From the NCBI GenBank assembly GCA_016296565.1, contig JAEDJB010000079.1, forward strand, positions 1-8,759: DNA of 8,759 nucleotides. The letters are read 5' to 3'. Numbering within the stretch: the first letter of the stretch is position 1; every line of letters begins with the position of its first letter. A program made the translations under genes and the position numbers. Positions 1-5,341 of the stretch are shown piece by piece. The notes beneath the pieces were generated by a model. That model had not been told where the DNA came from. It made no database searches and saw only the letters and a list, made by a program, of their open reading frames with translations. The stretch comes from Oscillospiraceae bacterium (lineage in GTDB: Bacteria > Bacillota > Clostridia > Oscillospirales > Oscillospiraceae).

Positions 1-176
1 AGAAGGCCAAAAAGCTGCTGCTCTCCACCCCCCTGTCCATCGCCGAGGTGGCGGAACAGTCGGGCTACGGGGACTACCGGGTGTTCACCAAGGTGTTCAA
101 GAAGTCCGAGGGCATCACCCCGTCTCAATACCGGCGGGATTTCCTTGAGAACGCGGAGGGAGGACGGGCACCATGA
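1..176 (+). CDS. AraC-family transcriptional regulator, C-terminal fragment (5' end outside the window)
   Basis: The reading frame enters at base 3 and ends at TGA 174-176, giving 57 residues of the C-terminus. The segment has the pattern of the second helix-turn-helix of AraC/XylS regulators: a first helix ending at KKLLLSTPLSIAEVAEQSGY, then RVFTKVFKKSEGITPSQYRR. The A-E-x-x-G-Y and F-x-K-x-F-K-K-x-x-G-x-T-P-x-x-Y-R-R spacing is diagnostic for the family. The effector-binding domain and first HTH lie to the left and cannot be seen, so the inducer is unknown. The stop overlaps the start of the next gene (ATGA at 173-176), so the regulator is probably translated with the two small genes that follow. 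Family assignment is firm; its targets are not known. Confidence 0.93.
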   Translation, partial: KAKKLLLSTPLSIAEVAEQSGYGDYRVFTKVFKKSEGITPSQYRRDFLENAEGGRAP

Positions 177-349
177 ATCCAATCGAATGCCCATGCAAGC
201 GGACGGACTGTCCCCGGCACGGAGACTGTGAAGCATGCCGGGCGTATCATCAGGGGTCCAGGCGCAGCCGCCCCTGCGAACGGAAGCGGGAAAAGGCGGC
301 AGAGGGCACCCCTCCCCGCCGCCGAAGGGAAAGAAGGCGGGAGCGATGA
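173..349 (+). CDS. Small cysteine-rich protein, putative metal-binding, 58 aa
   Basis: This is a short frame lying exactly between the AraC gene and the GNAT gene, overlapping each by ATGA (173-176 and 346-349). Its N-terminal half reads IECPCKRTDCPRHGDCEACRAYH, with cysteines at residues 6, 8, 13, 19, 22 and 35 and histidines at 16 and 26, which looks like a compact zinc or other metal knuckle. Residues 36-58 form a basic tail rich in Arg, Lys and Glu, with no membrane segment. Similar short Cys-rich proteins with a C-P-R-H-G-x-C core are, to my recollection, common in Clostridia, but I cannot name a family. The double stop/start overlap and the regular Cys spacing argue that the frame is real. 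Function is unknown; regulation, metal sensing or a protein contact with the neighbouring regulator or acetyltransferase are guesses. Confidence 0.75.
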   Translation: MNPIECPCKRTDCPRHGDCEACRAYHQGSRRSRPCERKREKAAEGTPPRRRRERRRER

Positions 350-807
350 TGGAACTGAGATTGGGAACAGAGGGGGACCTGGTCGGCCGGATGGAGCTGG
401 CCGCCGAAGTAAAGGACGCCTTTCCAGGCCTGGAGACCCGGGAGGCGCTGGAAGCCCACCGGGAAACGGTCCGGGGGTTTATGCGCCGAAGGGAAGCCGT
501 CTGTGCGGTGGAGGACGGCCGCGTGGTGGGGGTCCTCCTGTTTTCCGGAGAGGACAACGAGCTCTGCTTTCTGGCGGTAGAGCCGGCCTTCCGCAGGCGG
601 CACACAGCGGAAAAGTTGGTGGCTTATGCACTCCCGCGAATGGACCCGGAGCGGGCGGTTACCGTGACCACCTATCGGGAGGGAGACCCCGCAGGCGCTG
701 CCGCCAGAGCCTTTTACAAGAAGCTGGGCTTTGCGGAAGGCGCGCTGACAGAGGCTTTCGGCAGTCCGGTGCAGGAATTTGTCCTTGAAAAACGAACAGG
801 AAACTAA
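346..807 (+). CDS. GNAT-family N-acetyltransferase, 153 aa
   Basis: GNAT enzymes transfer an acetyl group from acetyl-CoA to an amine on a small molecule or protein. Motif A is seen at residues about 73-92 (LCFLAVEPAFRRRHTAEKLV: a beta strand, then the acyl-CoA pyrophosphate loop and helix). The C-terminal motif is AARAFYKKLGFAEG at about 119-132. Length is normal for a single-domain GNAT. Two in-frame ATGs sit at 346 and 349; I use 346 because its ATGA overlaps the upstream stop, although 349 is equally possible. The frame stays open upstream to 235, but that part overlaps the Cys-rich gene out of frame. In the pyrophosphate loop (usually R/Q-x-x-G-x-G/A) the first glycine is replaced by His 86 (RRRHTA), which may weaken CoA binding. 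The substrate cannot be predicted. Last gene of its transcript, followed by a terminator. Confidence 0.85.
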   Translation: MMELRLGTEGDLVGRMELAAEVKDAFPGLETREALEAHRETVRGFMRRREAVCAVEDGRVVGVLLFSGEDNELCFLAVEPAFRRRHTAEKLVAYALPRMDPERAVTVTTYREGDPAGAAARAFYKKLGFAEGALTEAFGSPVQEFVLEKRTGN

Positions 808-858
808 CAAACAGAGCGTGAACATCCAAAGGGGGTTCACACTCTGTTTCTTTGTTTT
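806..858 (+). terminator. Rho-independent terminator after the GNAT gene
   Basis: The 5' arm AAACAGAG-c-GTGAAC (809-823) pairs with GTTCAC-a-CTCTGTTT (835-849), with one internal C/A mismatch and an 11-base loop. A T-rich run, CTTTGTTTT, follows to 858. It starts immediately after the TAA stop and closes the AraC/Cys-rich/GNAT transcript. Confidence 0.85.
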
Positions 859-865
859 GAATGCT

Positions 866-931
866 CTATAAATCAGACACATTCTCCTGCAAAACGCGCC
901 TATCGGCCAAAGGGGATTTTTTGTAGAATAT
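866..931 (+). promoter_or_regulatory. Promoter region of the PF06541-PspC-ABC operon (copy A of a shared upstream element)
   Basis: This region contains, in order, CTATAAA (866-872), GACACA (876-881), GCCTATCGG (898-906) and TAGAATAT (924-931). TAGAAT (924-929) is a 5/6 match to the sigma-A -10 box. Seventeen bases separate it from TATCGG, which sits at the -35 position but does not resemble TTGACA. The same blocks at the same spacings recur at 3640-3705, with 46 of 66 aligned positions identical. A weak -35 combined with conserved flanking blocks suggests an activated promoter or operator; the regulator is not identifiable. The leader to the ATG at 965 would be about 30 bases. Confidence 0.6.
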
Positions 932-964
932 GGTCAAAGAAATGAGAAGGGAAGTGGAGAAAAA

Positions 965-1516
965 ATGGAAGGCTGTGCAATTGCTTACCGCCGCAATGAG
1001 ACTGCGGAAAAACTGTGCTATGTGTTTCTGATCTTTCTGCTTGGCTGCCTGGTGGGCTGGGTCTACGAGGAGATTTTCTACTGGATCACCGAGGGGATGC
1101 TGCGAAACCGGGGGGTTCTGTACGGCCCCTGGCTGCCCATCTACGGCGTTGGGGCTTTGGGAATCTACGCCCTGAAGCCGCTGAAAAAGCATCCGGTCCT
1201 GCTGTTCCTGCTCTGCGTAGCCGTTGCCGGTGTGGTGGAGTACCTGGTCGGGTATGTGGGCATCCACGCCTTCGGCCTGCGGCTGTGGGATTACCGGGGG
1301 CTGTTTCTGAACCTGGACGGCATCATCTGCTTTCGGAGCGTGGTGAGCTTCGGGGTTCTGGGTTTGGTGTTTCACTATCTGCTGGAGCCGGTGGGAGAAA
1401 CGCTGTACCGCAGGGCGCAGGAGAGAACGGTTGTTTCGGCCTGCGGAATCCTTCTCACCCTGTTTGCCGCGGACTGTGTCCTGAGTTTCCTGTTCCGGAC
1501 GCCTATTACTTACTGA
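965..1516 (+). CDS. PF06541-type membrane protein (putative ABC transporter permease, CmpB-like), 183 aa
   Basis: Integral membrane protein with about five predicted helices, near residues 18-38, 52-70, 77-98, 119-142 and 156-176. The segment LGCLVGWVYEEIFYWITEG, followed by NRGVLYGPWLPIYGVGAL (about 48-65), is the hallmark of the family annotated as putative ABC transporter permease (PF06541). Many members have no demonstrated transport role. Length is in the normal range. The start at 965 follows a purine-rich stretch (GAGAAGGGAAGTGGAG) that can serve as ribosome binding site. It is the first gene of a run with a PspC protein 23 bp downstream and a complete ABC exporter after that. It could be an accessory membrane subunit or an envelope stress protein; the sequence does not decide. 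Confidence 0.85.
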   Translation: MEGCAIAYRRNETAEKLCYVFLIFLLGCLVGWVYEEIFYWITEGMLRNRGVLYGPWLPIYGVGALGIYALKPLKKHPVLLFLLCVAVAGVVEYLVGYVGIHAFGLRLWDYRGLFLNLDGIICFRSVVSFGVLGLVFHYLLEPVGETLYRRAQERTVVSACGILLTLFAADCVLSFLFRTPITY

Positions 1517-1539
1517 TTTTTCATTAGGAGGGTTAAACC

Positions 1540-1731
1540 ATGAATAAGAGACTGTATAAATCCAACGACAACAGAATCATCGCCGGTGTCTGCGGCGGTA
1601 TCGGCGAGTACCTCGATGTGGACCCCACGCTGATCCGGCTGGCCTGGGTGGTGTTCTGCGCCATGGGTGGCAGCGGTCTGATCGCTTACCTCATTGCCGC
1701 CATCCTGATTCCCTGCCAGGCGAGATATTGA
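1540..1731 (+). CDS. PspC-domain small membrane protein, 63 aa
   Basis: The whole protein is one PspC domain. KRLYKSNDNRIIAGVCGGIGEYLDVDPTLIRLAW (3-36) carries the invariant AGVCGGIxEYxxxDPTxxRL signature, followed by one hydrophobic helix (about 34-58) ending in IP. PspC proteins sit in the cytoplasmic membrane. In proteobacteria they take part in the phage-shock response, while in Firmicutes stand-alone versions are common and poorly characterised. The start has an excellent AGGAGGG at 1526-1532, 7 bases before the ATG. Its position between the PF06541 gene and the ABC genes suggests the operon answers a membrane or cell-envelope stress, which is inference. Confidence 0.93.
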   Translation: MNKRLYKSNDNRIIAGVCGGIGEYLDVDPTLIRLAWVVFCAMGGSGLIAYLIAAILIPCQARY

Positions 1732-1737
1732 GCGGAC

Positions 1738-1744
1738 AGGAGGA
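1738..1744 (+). promoter_or_regulatory. Ribosome binding site AGGAGGA that sets the ATPase start at 1752
   Basis: AGGAGGA lies 7 bases before ATG 1752. It shows that an in-frame TTG at 1728, which would add eight residues, is not the start. Confidence 0.8.
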
Positions 1745-1751
1745 AGAAACC

Positions 1752-2666
1752 ATGGGCGACATCATGGAAATCGAAGGCCTGTACAAACGCTTCGGCCAGG
1801 TGCAGGCGGTGCAGAACCTCAGCTTCCGGGTGAAGGAGGGCGAGCTTTTCGCCTTCCTGGGAGTCAACGGAGCGGGAAAGTCCACCACCATCAACATCCT
1901 GTGCGGCCAGCTTGCCAAGGACGGAGGAACCGTGCGGATAGGCGGGGTCAACCTGGACGAGGACCCGGACCGCATCAAGCGCAGCCTGGGCGTGGTGTTC
2001 CAGAGCTCCGTGCTGGACAAGGACCTGTCCGTTCGGGACAACCTGAAAAGCCGCGCGGCTTTGTACGGCATCCGGGGCAGGGAATTTCGGGCAAGGCTGG
2101 AGGAGCTGTCCGACCTTCTGGACCTGGGCAGCTTGCTGAAGCGCCCTGTGGGCAAGCTCTCCGGCGGCCAGCGGCGGAGAATCGACATTGCCCGGGCGCT
2201 GCTGCACCGCCCCCAAATTTTGATTCTGGACGAGCCCACCACCGGACTGGACCCCCAGACCAGAAGCATGCTGTGGAAGGTGGTGGGCGACCTTCGGAAA
2301 ACGGAAGGAATGACGGTGTTCCTGACCACCCACTACATGGAGGAGGCCGCCGACGCGGACTATGTGGTGATCCTGGACAGCGGCCGCATCGCCGCGGAAG
2401 GAACGCCCCTGGCTCTCAAAAACAGCTACACCGGGGACTTCATCACCCTGTATGGGGTGGAGGAAGGGCAGGTAAGGCAGCTGGGCGCGCCCTATGAGGC
2501 CATCCGGGACGCCTACCGGGTGTCCGTGCCCGACACGGCGGCGGCAACGGAGCTGATCCGCAGCCACCCGGAGGTCTTCCGGGACTATGAGATTACCAAG
2601 GGCAGGATGGACGACGTGTTCCTGTCGGTGACAGGCAAACAGATGGCTGGAGGGATGGAGAAATGA
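1752..2666 (+). CDS. ABC transporter ATP-binding protein (ABC-2/DrrA-type exporter), 304 aa
   Basis: Cytoplasmic ATPase that powers the permease encoded next. All nucleotide-binding motifs are intact: Walker A GVNGAGKST (37-45), Q-loop Gln 84 (VVFQSS), signature LSGGQ (136-140), Walker B ILILDE (156-161), D-loop TTGLDP, and H-loop His 194 (LTTHYMEEA). After about residue 220 there is a C-terminal extension ending in MDDVFLSVTG (286-295), typical of the DrrA/NatA-like ATPases that pair with ABC-2 permeases. Start chosen from the AGGAGGA at 1738-1744; a second ATG at 1764 is less well placed. The gene ends in an ATGA overlap with the permease start at 2663. The substrate is unknown: antibiotics, lipids and peptides are all handled by this class. 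Confidence 0.95.
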   Translation: MGDIMEIEGLYKRFGQVQAVQNLSFRVKEGELFAFLGVNGAGKSTTINILCGQLAKDGGTVRIGGVNLDEDPDRIKRSLGVVFQSSVLDKDLSVRDNLKSRAALYGIRGREFRARLEELSDLLDLGSLLKRPVGKLSGGQRRRIDIARALLHRPQILILDEPTTGLDPQTRSMLWKVVGDLRKTEGMTVFLTTHYMEEAADADYVVILDSGRIAAEGTPLALKNSYTGDFITLYGVEEGQVRQLGAPYEAIRDAYRVSVPDTAAATELIRSHPEVFRDYEITKGRMDDVFLSVTGKQMAGGMEK

Positions 2667-3580
2667 CAGGGCTGGGCGCGCTGGTTCAGCGCAACACCAA
2701 ATTATATTTCAAAGACAAGGGGATGTTCCTCACCTCTCTGATTACCCCTCTGATCCTGCTGGTGCTGTACGGCACCTTTCTGGGGAATGTCTACGAGGAC
2801 ACCTTCCGCAGCGCGCTGGAGGCGGCGGGAGCCGTGGCCTCTGACCAGCTGATCGGTGGCTGCGTAGGCGGCGAGCTGGTGTCCTCTCTGCTGGCGGTGA
2901 GCTGCGTGACGGTGGCATTCTGCTCCAATCTGCTGATGGTGCAGGACAAGATCACCGGCGCCCGGCGGGATCTGACCATCGCGCCGGTGAAGCCCGGCGT
3001 TCTGGCCATAAGCTATTACCTGTCCACCCTGCTGACCACGCTGCTCATCTGCTTTGCGGCGGCGGGAGTCTGCCTGGGATATCTGGCATGGGTGGGATGG
3101 TATCTCACCGCTGGGGACGTGGCGCTGCTGTTTCTGAGTGTGGCGCTGCTGGTGCTCTTCGGCACGGCCCTGGCCTCCTGCGTCAATTTCTTCCTGTCCA
3201 CCCAGGGGCAGGCCTCGGCGGTGGGGACCATCGTCAGCGCGGGCTACGGCTTTGTCTGCGGGGCCTACATGCCCATCTCCCAGTTCTCCGATGGGCTGCA
3301 GAAGGTGATCTCTTTCCTGCCGGGCACCTATGGCACCTCCCTGCTGCGCAACCATGCCATGCGGGGCGTGTTCCAGGAGATGGGGGAGCAGGGCTTCCCC
3401 CCGGCGGTGGTGGAGGCCATCCGGGACAGCGTGGACTGCAACCTCTATTTCTTTGGGGACAAGGTGGAGCTTTCTGCCATGTATCTGGTCCTGCTTGCCG
3501 GCATCGGCGTGGCCGTGGCCCTGTATGTGGTGATGAACCTTCTGTCCGGGAAGAGAAAACACCGTGCCGTCTCTGTTTGA
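2663..3580 (+). CDS. ABC-2 type transporter permease, 305 aa
   Basis: Membrane half of the exporter. A short cytoplasmic N-terminus (LVQRNTKLYFKDKGMFL) leads into helix 1 (about 21-40). Further helices lie near 72-93, 114-141, 151-175, 184-204 and 272-294, the six-helix ABC-2 layout. The segment AYMPISQFSDGLQKVISFLPGTYG (201-224) before the long external loop matches the family's conserved region. The start overlaps the ATPase stop by ATGA, so a matched stoichiometry with the ATPase by translational coupling is likely. The two proteins probably assemble as a 2+2 exporter. Last gene of its transcript, followed 17 bp later by a strong hairpin terminator. Confidence 0.92.
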   Translation: MTGLGALVQRNTKLYFKDKGMFLTSLITPLILLVLYGTFLGNVYEDTFRSALEAAGAVASDQLIGGCVGGELVSSLLAVSCVTVAFCSNLLMVQDKITGARRDLTIAPVKPGVLAISYYLSTLLTTLLICFAAAGVCLGYLAWVGWYLTAGDVALLFLSVALLVLFGTALASCVNFFLSTQGQASAVGTIVSAGYGFVCGAYMPISQFSDGLQKVISFLPGTYGTSLLRNHAMRGVFQEMGEQGFPPAVVEAIRDSVDCNLYFFGDKVELSAMYLVLLAGIGVAVALYVVMNLLSGKRKHRAVSV

Positions 3581-3597
3581 ACCAAATATCACAACCA

Positions 3598-3634
3598 TTC
3601 CGGGCAAGGCAGAAGCTGCCTTGCCCGGAATTTT
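3598..3634 (+). terminator. Rho-independent terminator after the ABC permease
   Basis: A perfect 15-bp stem pairs TTCCGGGCAAGGCAG (3598-3612) with CTGCCTTGCCCGGAA (3616-3630). The loop is three bases and is followed by TTTT (3631-3634). The stem is very stable; the T-run is short. Confidence 0.9.
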
Positions 3635-3639
3635 CATGC

Positions 3640-3705
3640 CTATAAAATTGACACAAACGGCGGAAAAATCCGCCTATCGGGAAAGACGGGGATTTTGTAC
3701 AATAT
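3640..3705 (+). promoter_or_regulatory. Promoter region of the DUF2975-flavoprotein operon (copy B of the shared element)
   Basis: CTATAAA (3640-3646), GACACA (3650-3655), GCCTATCGG (3672-3680) and TACAATAT (3698-3705) repeat the order and exact spacings of copy A at 866-931. TACAAT (3698-3703) is a 5/6 -10 box, 17 bases after TATCGG. Copy B alone also carries an inverted repeat, GGCGGA-AAAA-TCCGCC (3659-3674), just upstream of and overlapping the GCCTATCGG block, a plausible operator. The predicted leader to the ATG at 3734 is about 25 bases. Confidence 0.6.
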
Positions 3706-3720
3706 CCATGGAAACAAAAA

Positions 3721-3726
3721 AGGAGG
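3721..3726 (+). promoter_or_regulatory. Ribosome binding site AGGAGG that sets the DUF2975 start at 3734
   Basis: AGGAGG lies 7 bases before ATG 3734. The in-frame TTG at 3695, 13 codons upstream, is rejected because it overlaps the -10 box of the predicted promoter. Confidence 0.8.
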
Positions 3727-3733
3727 AAGCGTT

Positions 3734-4288
3734 ATGAAATCCTTACAAACTGTTCAAAAGACCTTCCAGGTCTTTCAGATTCTTACCAAAATTGCCATGA
3801 TCCTCTGCTTCGTTTGGGCCGGTCTTGCGGCGCTGGGTATGCTGTGCGGCGTGGTGTGGTATCACGGCGGGGTTGTGGTTGGGGCCAGCCAGGAAGTGCT
3901 GTACCGCTTGACCGAGACCGGTGGCCTGGCCGAACTGATTGGCGTTCTCCTGACTGAAACCATCTTCGCCCTGACAGACGGCGTCCTGCTGGCCTTTGCC
4001 TACCGCTATCTGAGGGCGGAGCAGGCAGACGGCACGCCCTTTACTATGGAGGGCGCCCGGCAGATCAAGAACCTGGGCATCCGCACCATCGTGCTTCCCA
4101 TGGTGGCGGTCATTGTGGCGGCGGTGGTGAGCGTCATCTTCCACCTGCACCAGAGTGCCGGCGGCGACTGGAACATCAGCATAGCCATGGGCATTGGCCT
4201 GATCCTCACCTCTCTGGTTTTCCGCTACGGCGCGGAGCTGGAAGAAACCCGCGCTCTGCCGGCGGCGGATGAAACCGGCGGAAAGTAA
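3734..4288 (+). CDS. DUF2975-like four-helix membrane protein, 184 aa
   Basis: Predicted membrane helices lie near residues 18-43, 66-91, 117-138 and 147-165. Between helices 2 and 3 is RYLRAEQADGTPFTMEGARQIKNLGIR (91-117), which fits the DUF2975 signature (a short cytoplasmic loop with G-x-P-F-T-x-E-x-x-x-x-I-x-x-L-G). Function of the family is unknown. To my knowledge DUF2975 genes usually neighbour a small Cro/CI-type HTH regulator of the YozG kind; none is present here, and three flavodoxin-fold genes follow instead. It is the first gene of its operon, 20 bp before the next start. The family name rests on the loop motif and topology alone, so it is probable rather than certain. Confidence 0.72.
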   Translation: MKSLQTVQKTFQVFQILTKIAMILCFVWAGLAALGMLCGVVWYHGGVVVGASQEVLYRLTETGGLAELIGVLLTETIFALTDGVLLAFAYRYLRAEQADGTPFTMEGARQIKNLGIRTIVLPMVAVIVAAVVSVIFHLHQSAGGDWNISIAMGIGLILTSLVFRYGAELEETRALPAADETGGK

Positions 4289-4308
4289 AAAAATTAAGGA
4301 GCGATACT

Positions 4309-4809
4309 ATGAACCCGAACGCAATCGTGTATACATCCAACACCGGCTATACCCGGCAGTATGCCATGCTGCTGGGGGAGAAGACAGGGCTTCCGGTGTA
4401 TTCCCTGGATGAAGCCGCGGAGAAGCTGCCGGCGGGCAACTGCATCATCTATCTGGGCTGGCTCATGGCCGGAAAGGTGCAGGGCTATGCCAAAGCCGCC
4501 AAACGCTACCGTGTGCAGGCGGTCTGCGGCGTGGGGATGGGGGAGACCGGTTCCCAGATCCAGGACCTGCGCAAAACCAACCGGTTATCCCCCTCCATGC
4601 CAGTGTTCACCATGCAGGGCGGGTTTGATCTTGACCGCCTGGGGGGCGTTTACAAGCTGATGATCCAGACCGCAGGCAAGGGCCTGGCGGCCAAGAAGAA
4701 CCGCAGCCCCCAGGAAGAGGCCATGCTGGCGCTACTGCACCACGGCGGCAGCTATGTCAGCGAGGAAAATCTGGAGGCAGTTCTGGGGTGGTACCGGAAA
4801 TTGATTTAA
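4309..4809 (+). CDS. Flavodoxin-domain protein, 166 aa
   Basis: Small FMN-binding electron carrier or reductase of the flavodoxin fold. The N-terminal strand and phosphate loop IVYTSNTGYTRQYAMLL (6-22) contain the S-N-T-G-x-T element that holds the FMN phosphate. Later strands are NCIIYLGW (44-51), QAVCGVGM (70-77) and PVFTMQGGFDLDRLGGVYKLMI (98-119). The last segment resembles the C-terminal part of the protoporphyrinogen oxidase-like flavodoxins (HemG/flavodoxin_5 type), but no haem genes are nearby and I would not assign that activity. AAGGAG at 4296-4301 supports the start. It lies 20 bp after the DUF2975 gene and 19 bp before the next flavoprotein, clearly one operon. Confidence 0.85.
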   Translation: MNPNAIVYTSNTGYTRQYAMLLGEKTGLPVYSLDEAAEKLPAGNCIIYLGWLMAGKVQGYAKAAKRYRVQAVCGVGMGETGSQIQDLRKTNRLSPSMPVFTMQGGFDLDRLGGVYKLMIQTAGKGLAAKKNRSPQEEAMLALLHHGGSYVSEENLEAVLGWYRKLI

Positions 4810-4828
4810 GGGGGCAGGAGGAGAAGAC

Positions 4829-5341
4829 ATGAAAAAGGAAGTATTGATCGTGAGCACCCTTCCCCAGGACCACCCGGAGGCGCTGGCTGCCATCCGGACC
4901 CTGAGTGAAAAGGCTGCGTGCCGGGTGATGAACGTCTATGAAAAGCAGTTTAGCCCCTGCGTGGGCTGCAACGCCTGCTGGCTGAAAACCCCGGGGCTCT
5001 GTTCCATCCGGGACGGCTATGAGGATGTGCTGAAGGCTTATCTGGCATGCGACGCGGCGGTGTTTCTGGCAGGGACAGCCCTGAACTTCGTGGACTTCCG
5101 GATGAAGAACGTGATTGACCGGCTGCTGCCTCTTGCAACCATGTACATCCACATCGTGGACGGCCAGTGCCGCCACGTGCCCCGGTATGACAAGGAATAC
5201 CGGTTCGGGCTGCTGTACGCCGGGAGCGCGGACGGGGACTACCTGAACCGTTGGCTGGACCGGGTGGTCCTGAACCTGGGCGGAAGCAGCCTGGGGGCCT
5301 TTCCCATCCATCAGGCAAAGGAGGTGCTGGCATGCATCTAG
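4829..5341 (+). CDS. FMN reductase-like flavoprotein with CX2CX2CX7C cluster, 170 aa
   Basis: A flavodoxin-fold protein of the NADPH-dependent FMN reductase/iron-sulfur flavoprotein type. PCVGCNACWLKTPGLCSIRDGYEDVL (43-68) has cysteines 44, 47, 50 and 58 (CX2CX2CX7C) and the C-x-G-C-x-x-C-W-x-K-T-P-G-x-C form common in this family. In archaeal iron-sulfur flavoproteins a similar cluster binds 4Fe-4S. Strand DAAVFLAGTALNFVDFRMKNVIDRLL (74-99) is the usual second FMN-contacting region. Oddly, the N-terminal phosphate loop reads VSTLPQDHPEAL instead of the usual G-S-x-R-x-x-S-x-T, so FMN binding may be altered or shared with a partner. It ends by overlapping the next gene by 10 bp. GGAGGAG at 4818-4822 and flanking bases fit the start. 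Confidence 0.82.
   Translation: MKKEVLIVSTLPQDHPEALAAIRTLSEKAACRVMNVYEKQFSPCVGCNACWLKTPGLCSIRDGYEDVLKAYLACDAAVFLAGTALNFVDFRMKNVIDRLLPLATMYIHIVDGQCRHVPRYDKEYRFGLLYAGSADGDYLNRWLDRVVLNLGGSSLGAFPIHQAKEVLACI
5318..5325 (+). promoter_or_regulatory. Ribosome binding site AAGGAGGT inside the upstream gene, setting the start at 5332
   Basis: A full anti-16S match lies 7 bases before ATG 5332, within the last codons of the preceding gene. It fixes the start of the next gene there and excludes the longer in-frame start at 5251. Confidence 0.85.

Noticed and set aside
235..345. N-terminal extension of the GNAT protein
   Set aside because: The added sequence is low-complexity and overlaps the Cys-rich gene out of frame. 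The ATGA junction at 346 gives a normal GNAT length.
866..872. CTATAAA read as a -10 box
   Set aside because: No -35 box precedes it, and in both copies it directly follows a terminator. Treated as part of the conserved upstream block.
866..931. Riboswitch or structured leader upstream of the PF06541 gene
   Set aside because: The predicted transcript leader is only about 30 bases, and no conserved riboswitch core or strong helix is visible.
1686..2567. Long minus-strand open frame opposite the ABC ATPase
   Set aside because: It has low-complexity His/Gln/Val-rich translation with no recognisable domain, and it lies opposite a protein with every ATPase motif. It is a mirror effect of GC-rich codons.
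2702..3637. 311-codon minus-strand open frame opposite the permease
   Set aside because: It runs through the terminator hairpin, has a Gly/His/Gln-biased composition and shows no ribosome site.
3648..3653. TTGACA as the -35 box of copy B
   Set aside because: No acceptable -10 box lies 16-19 bases downstream, and the first three bases are not conserved in copy A. The TACAAT 17 bases after TATCGG is better placed.
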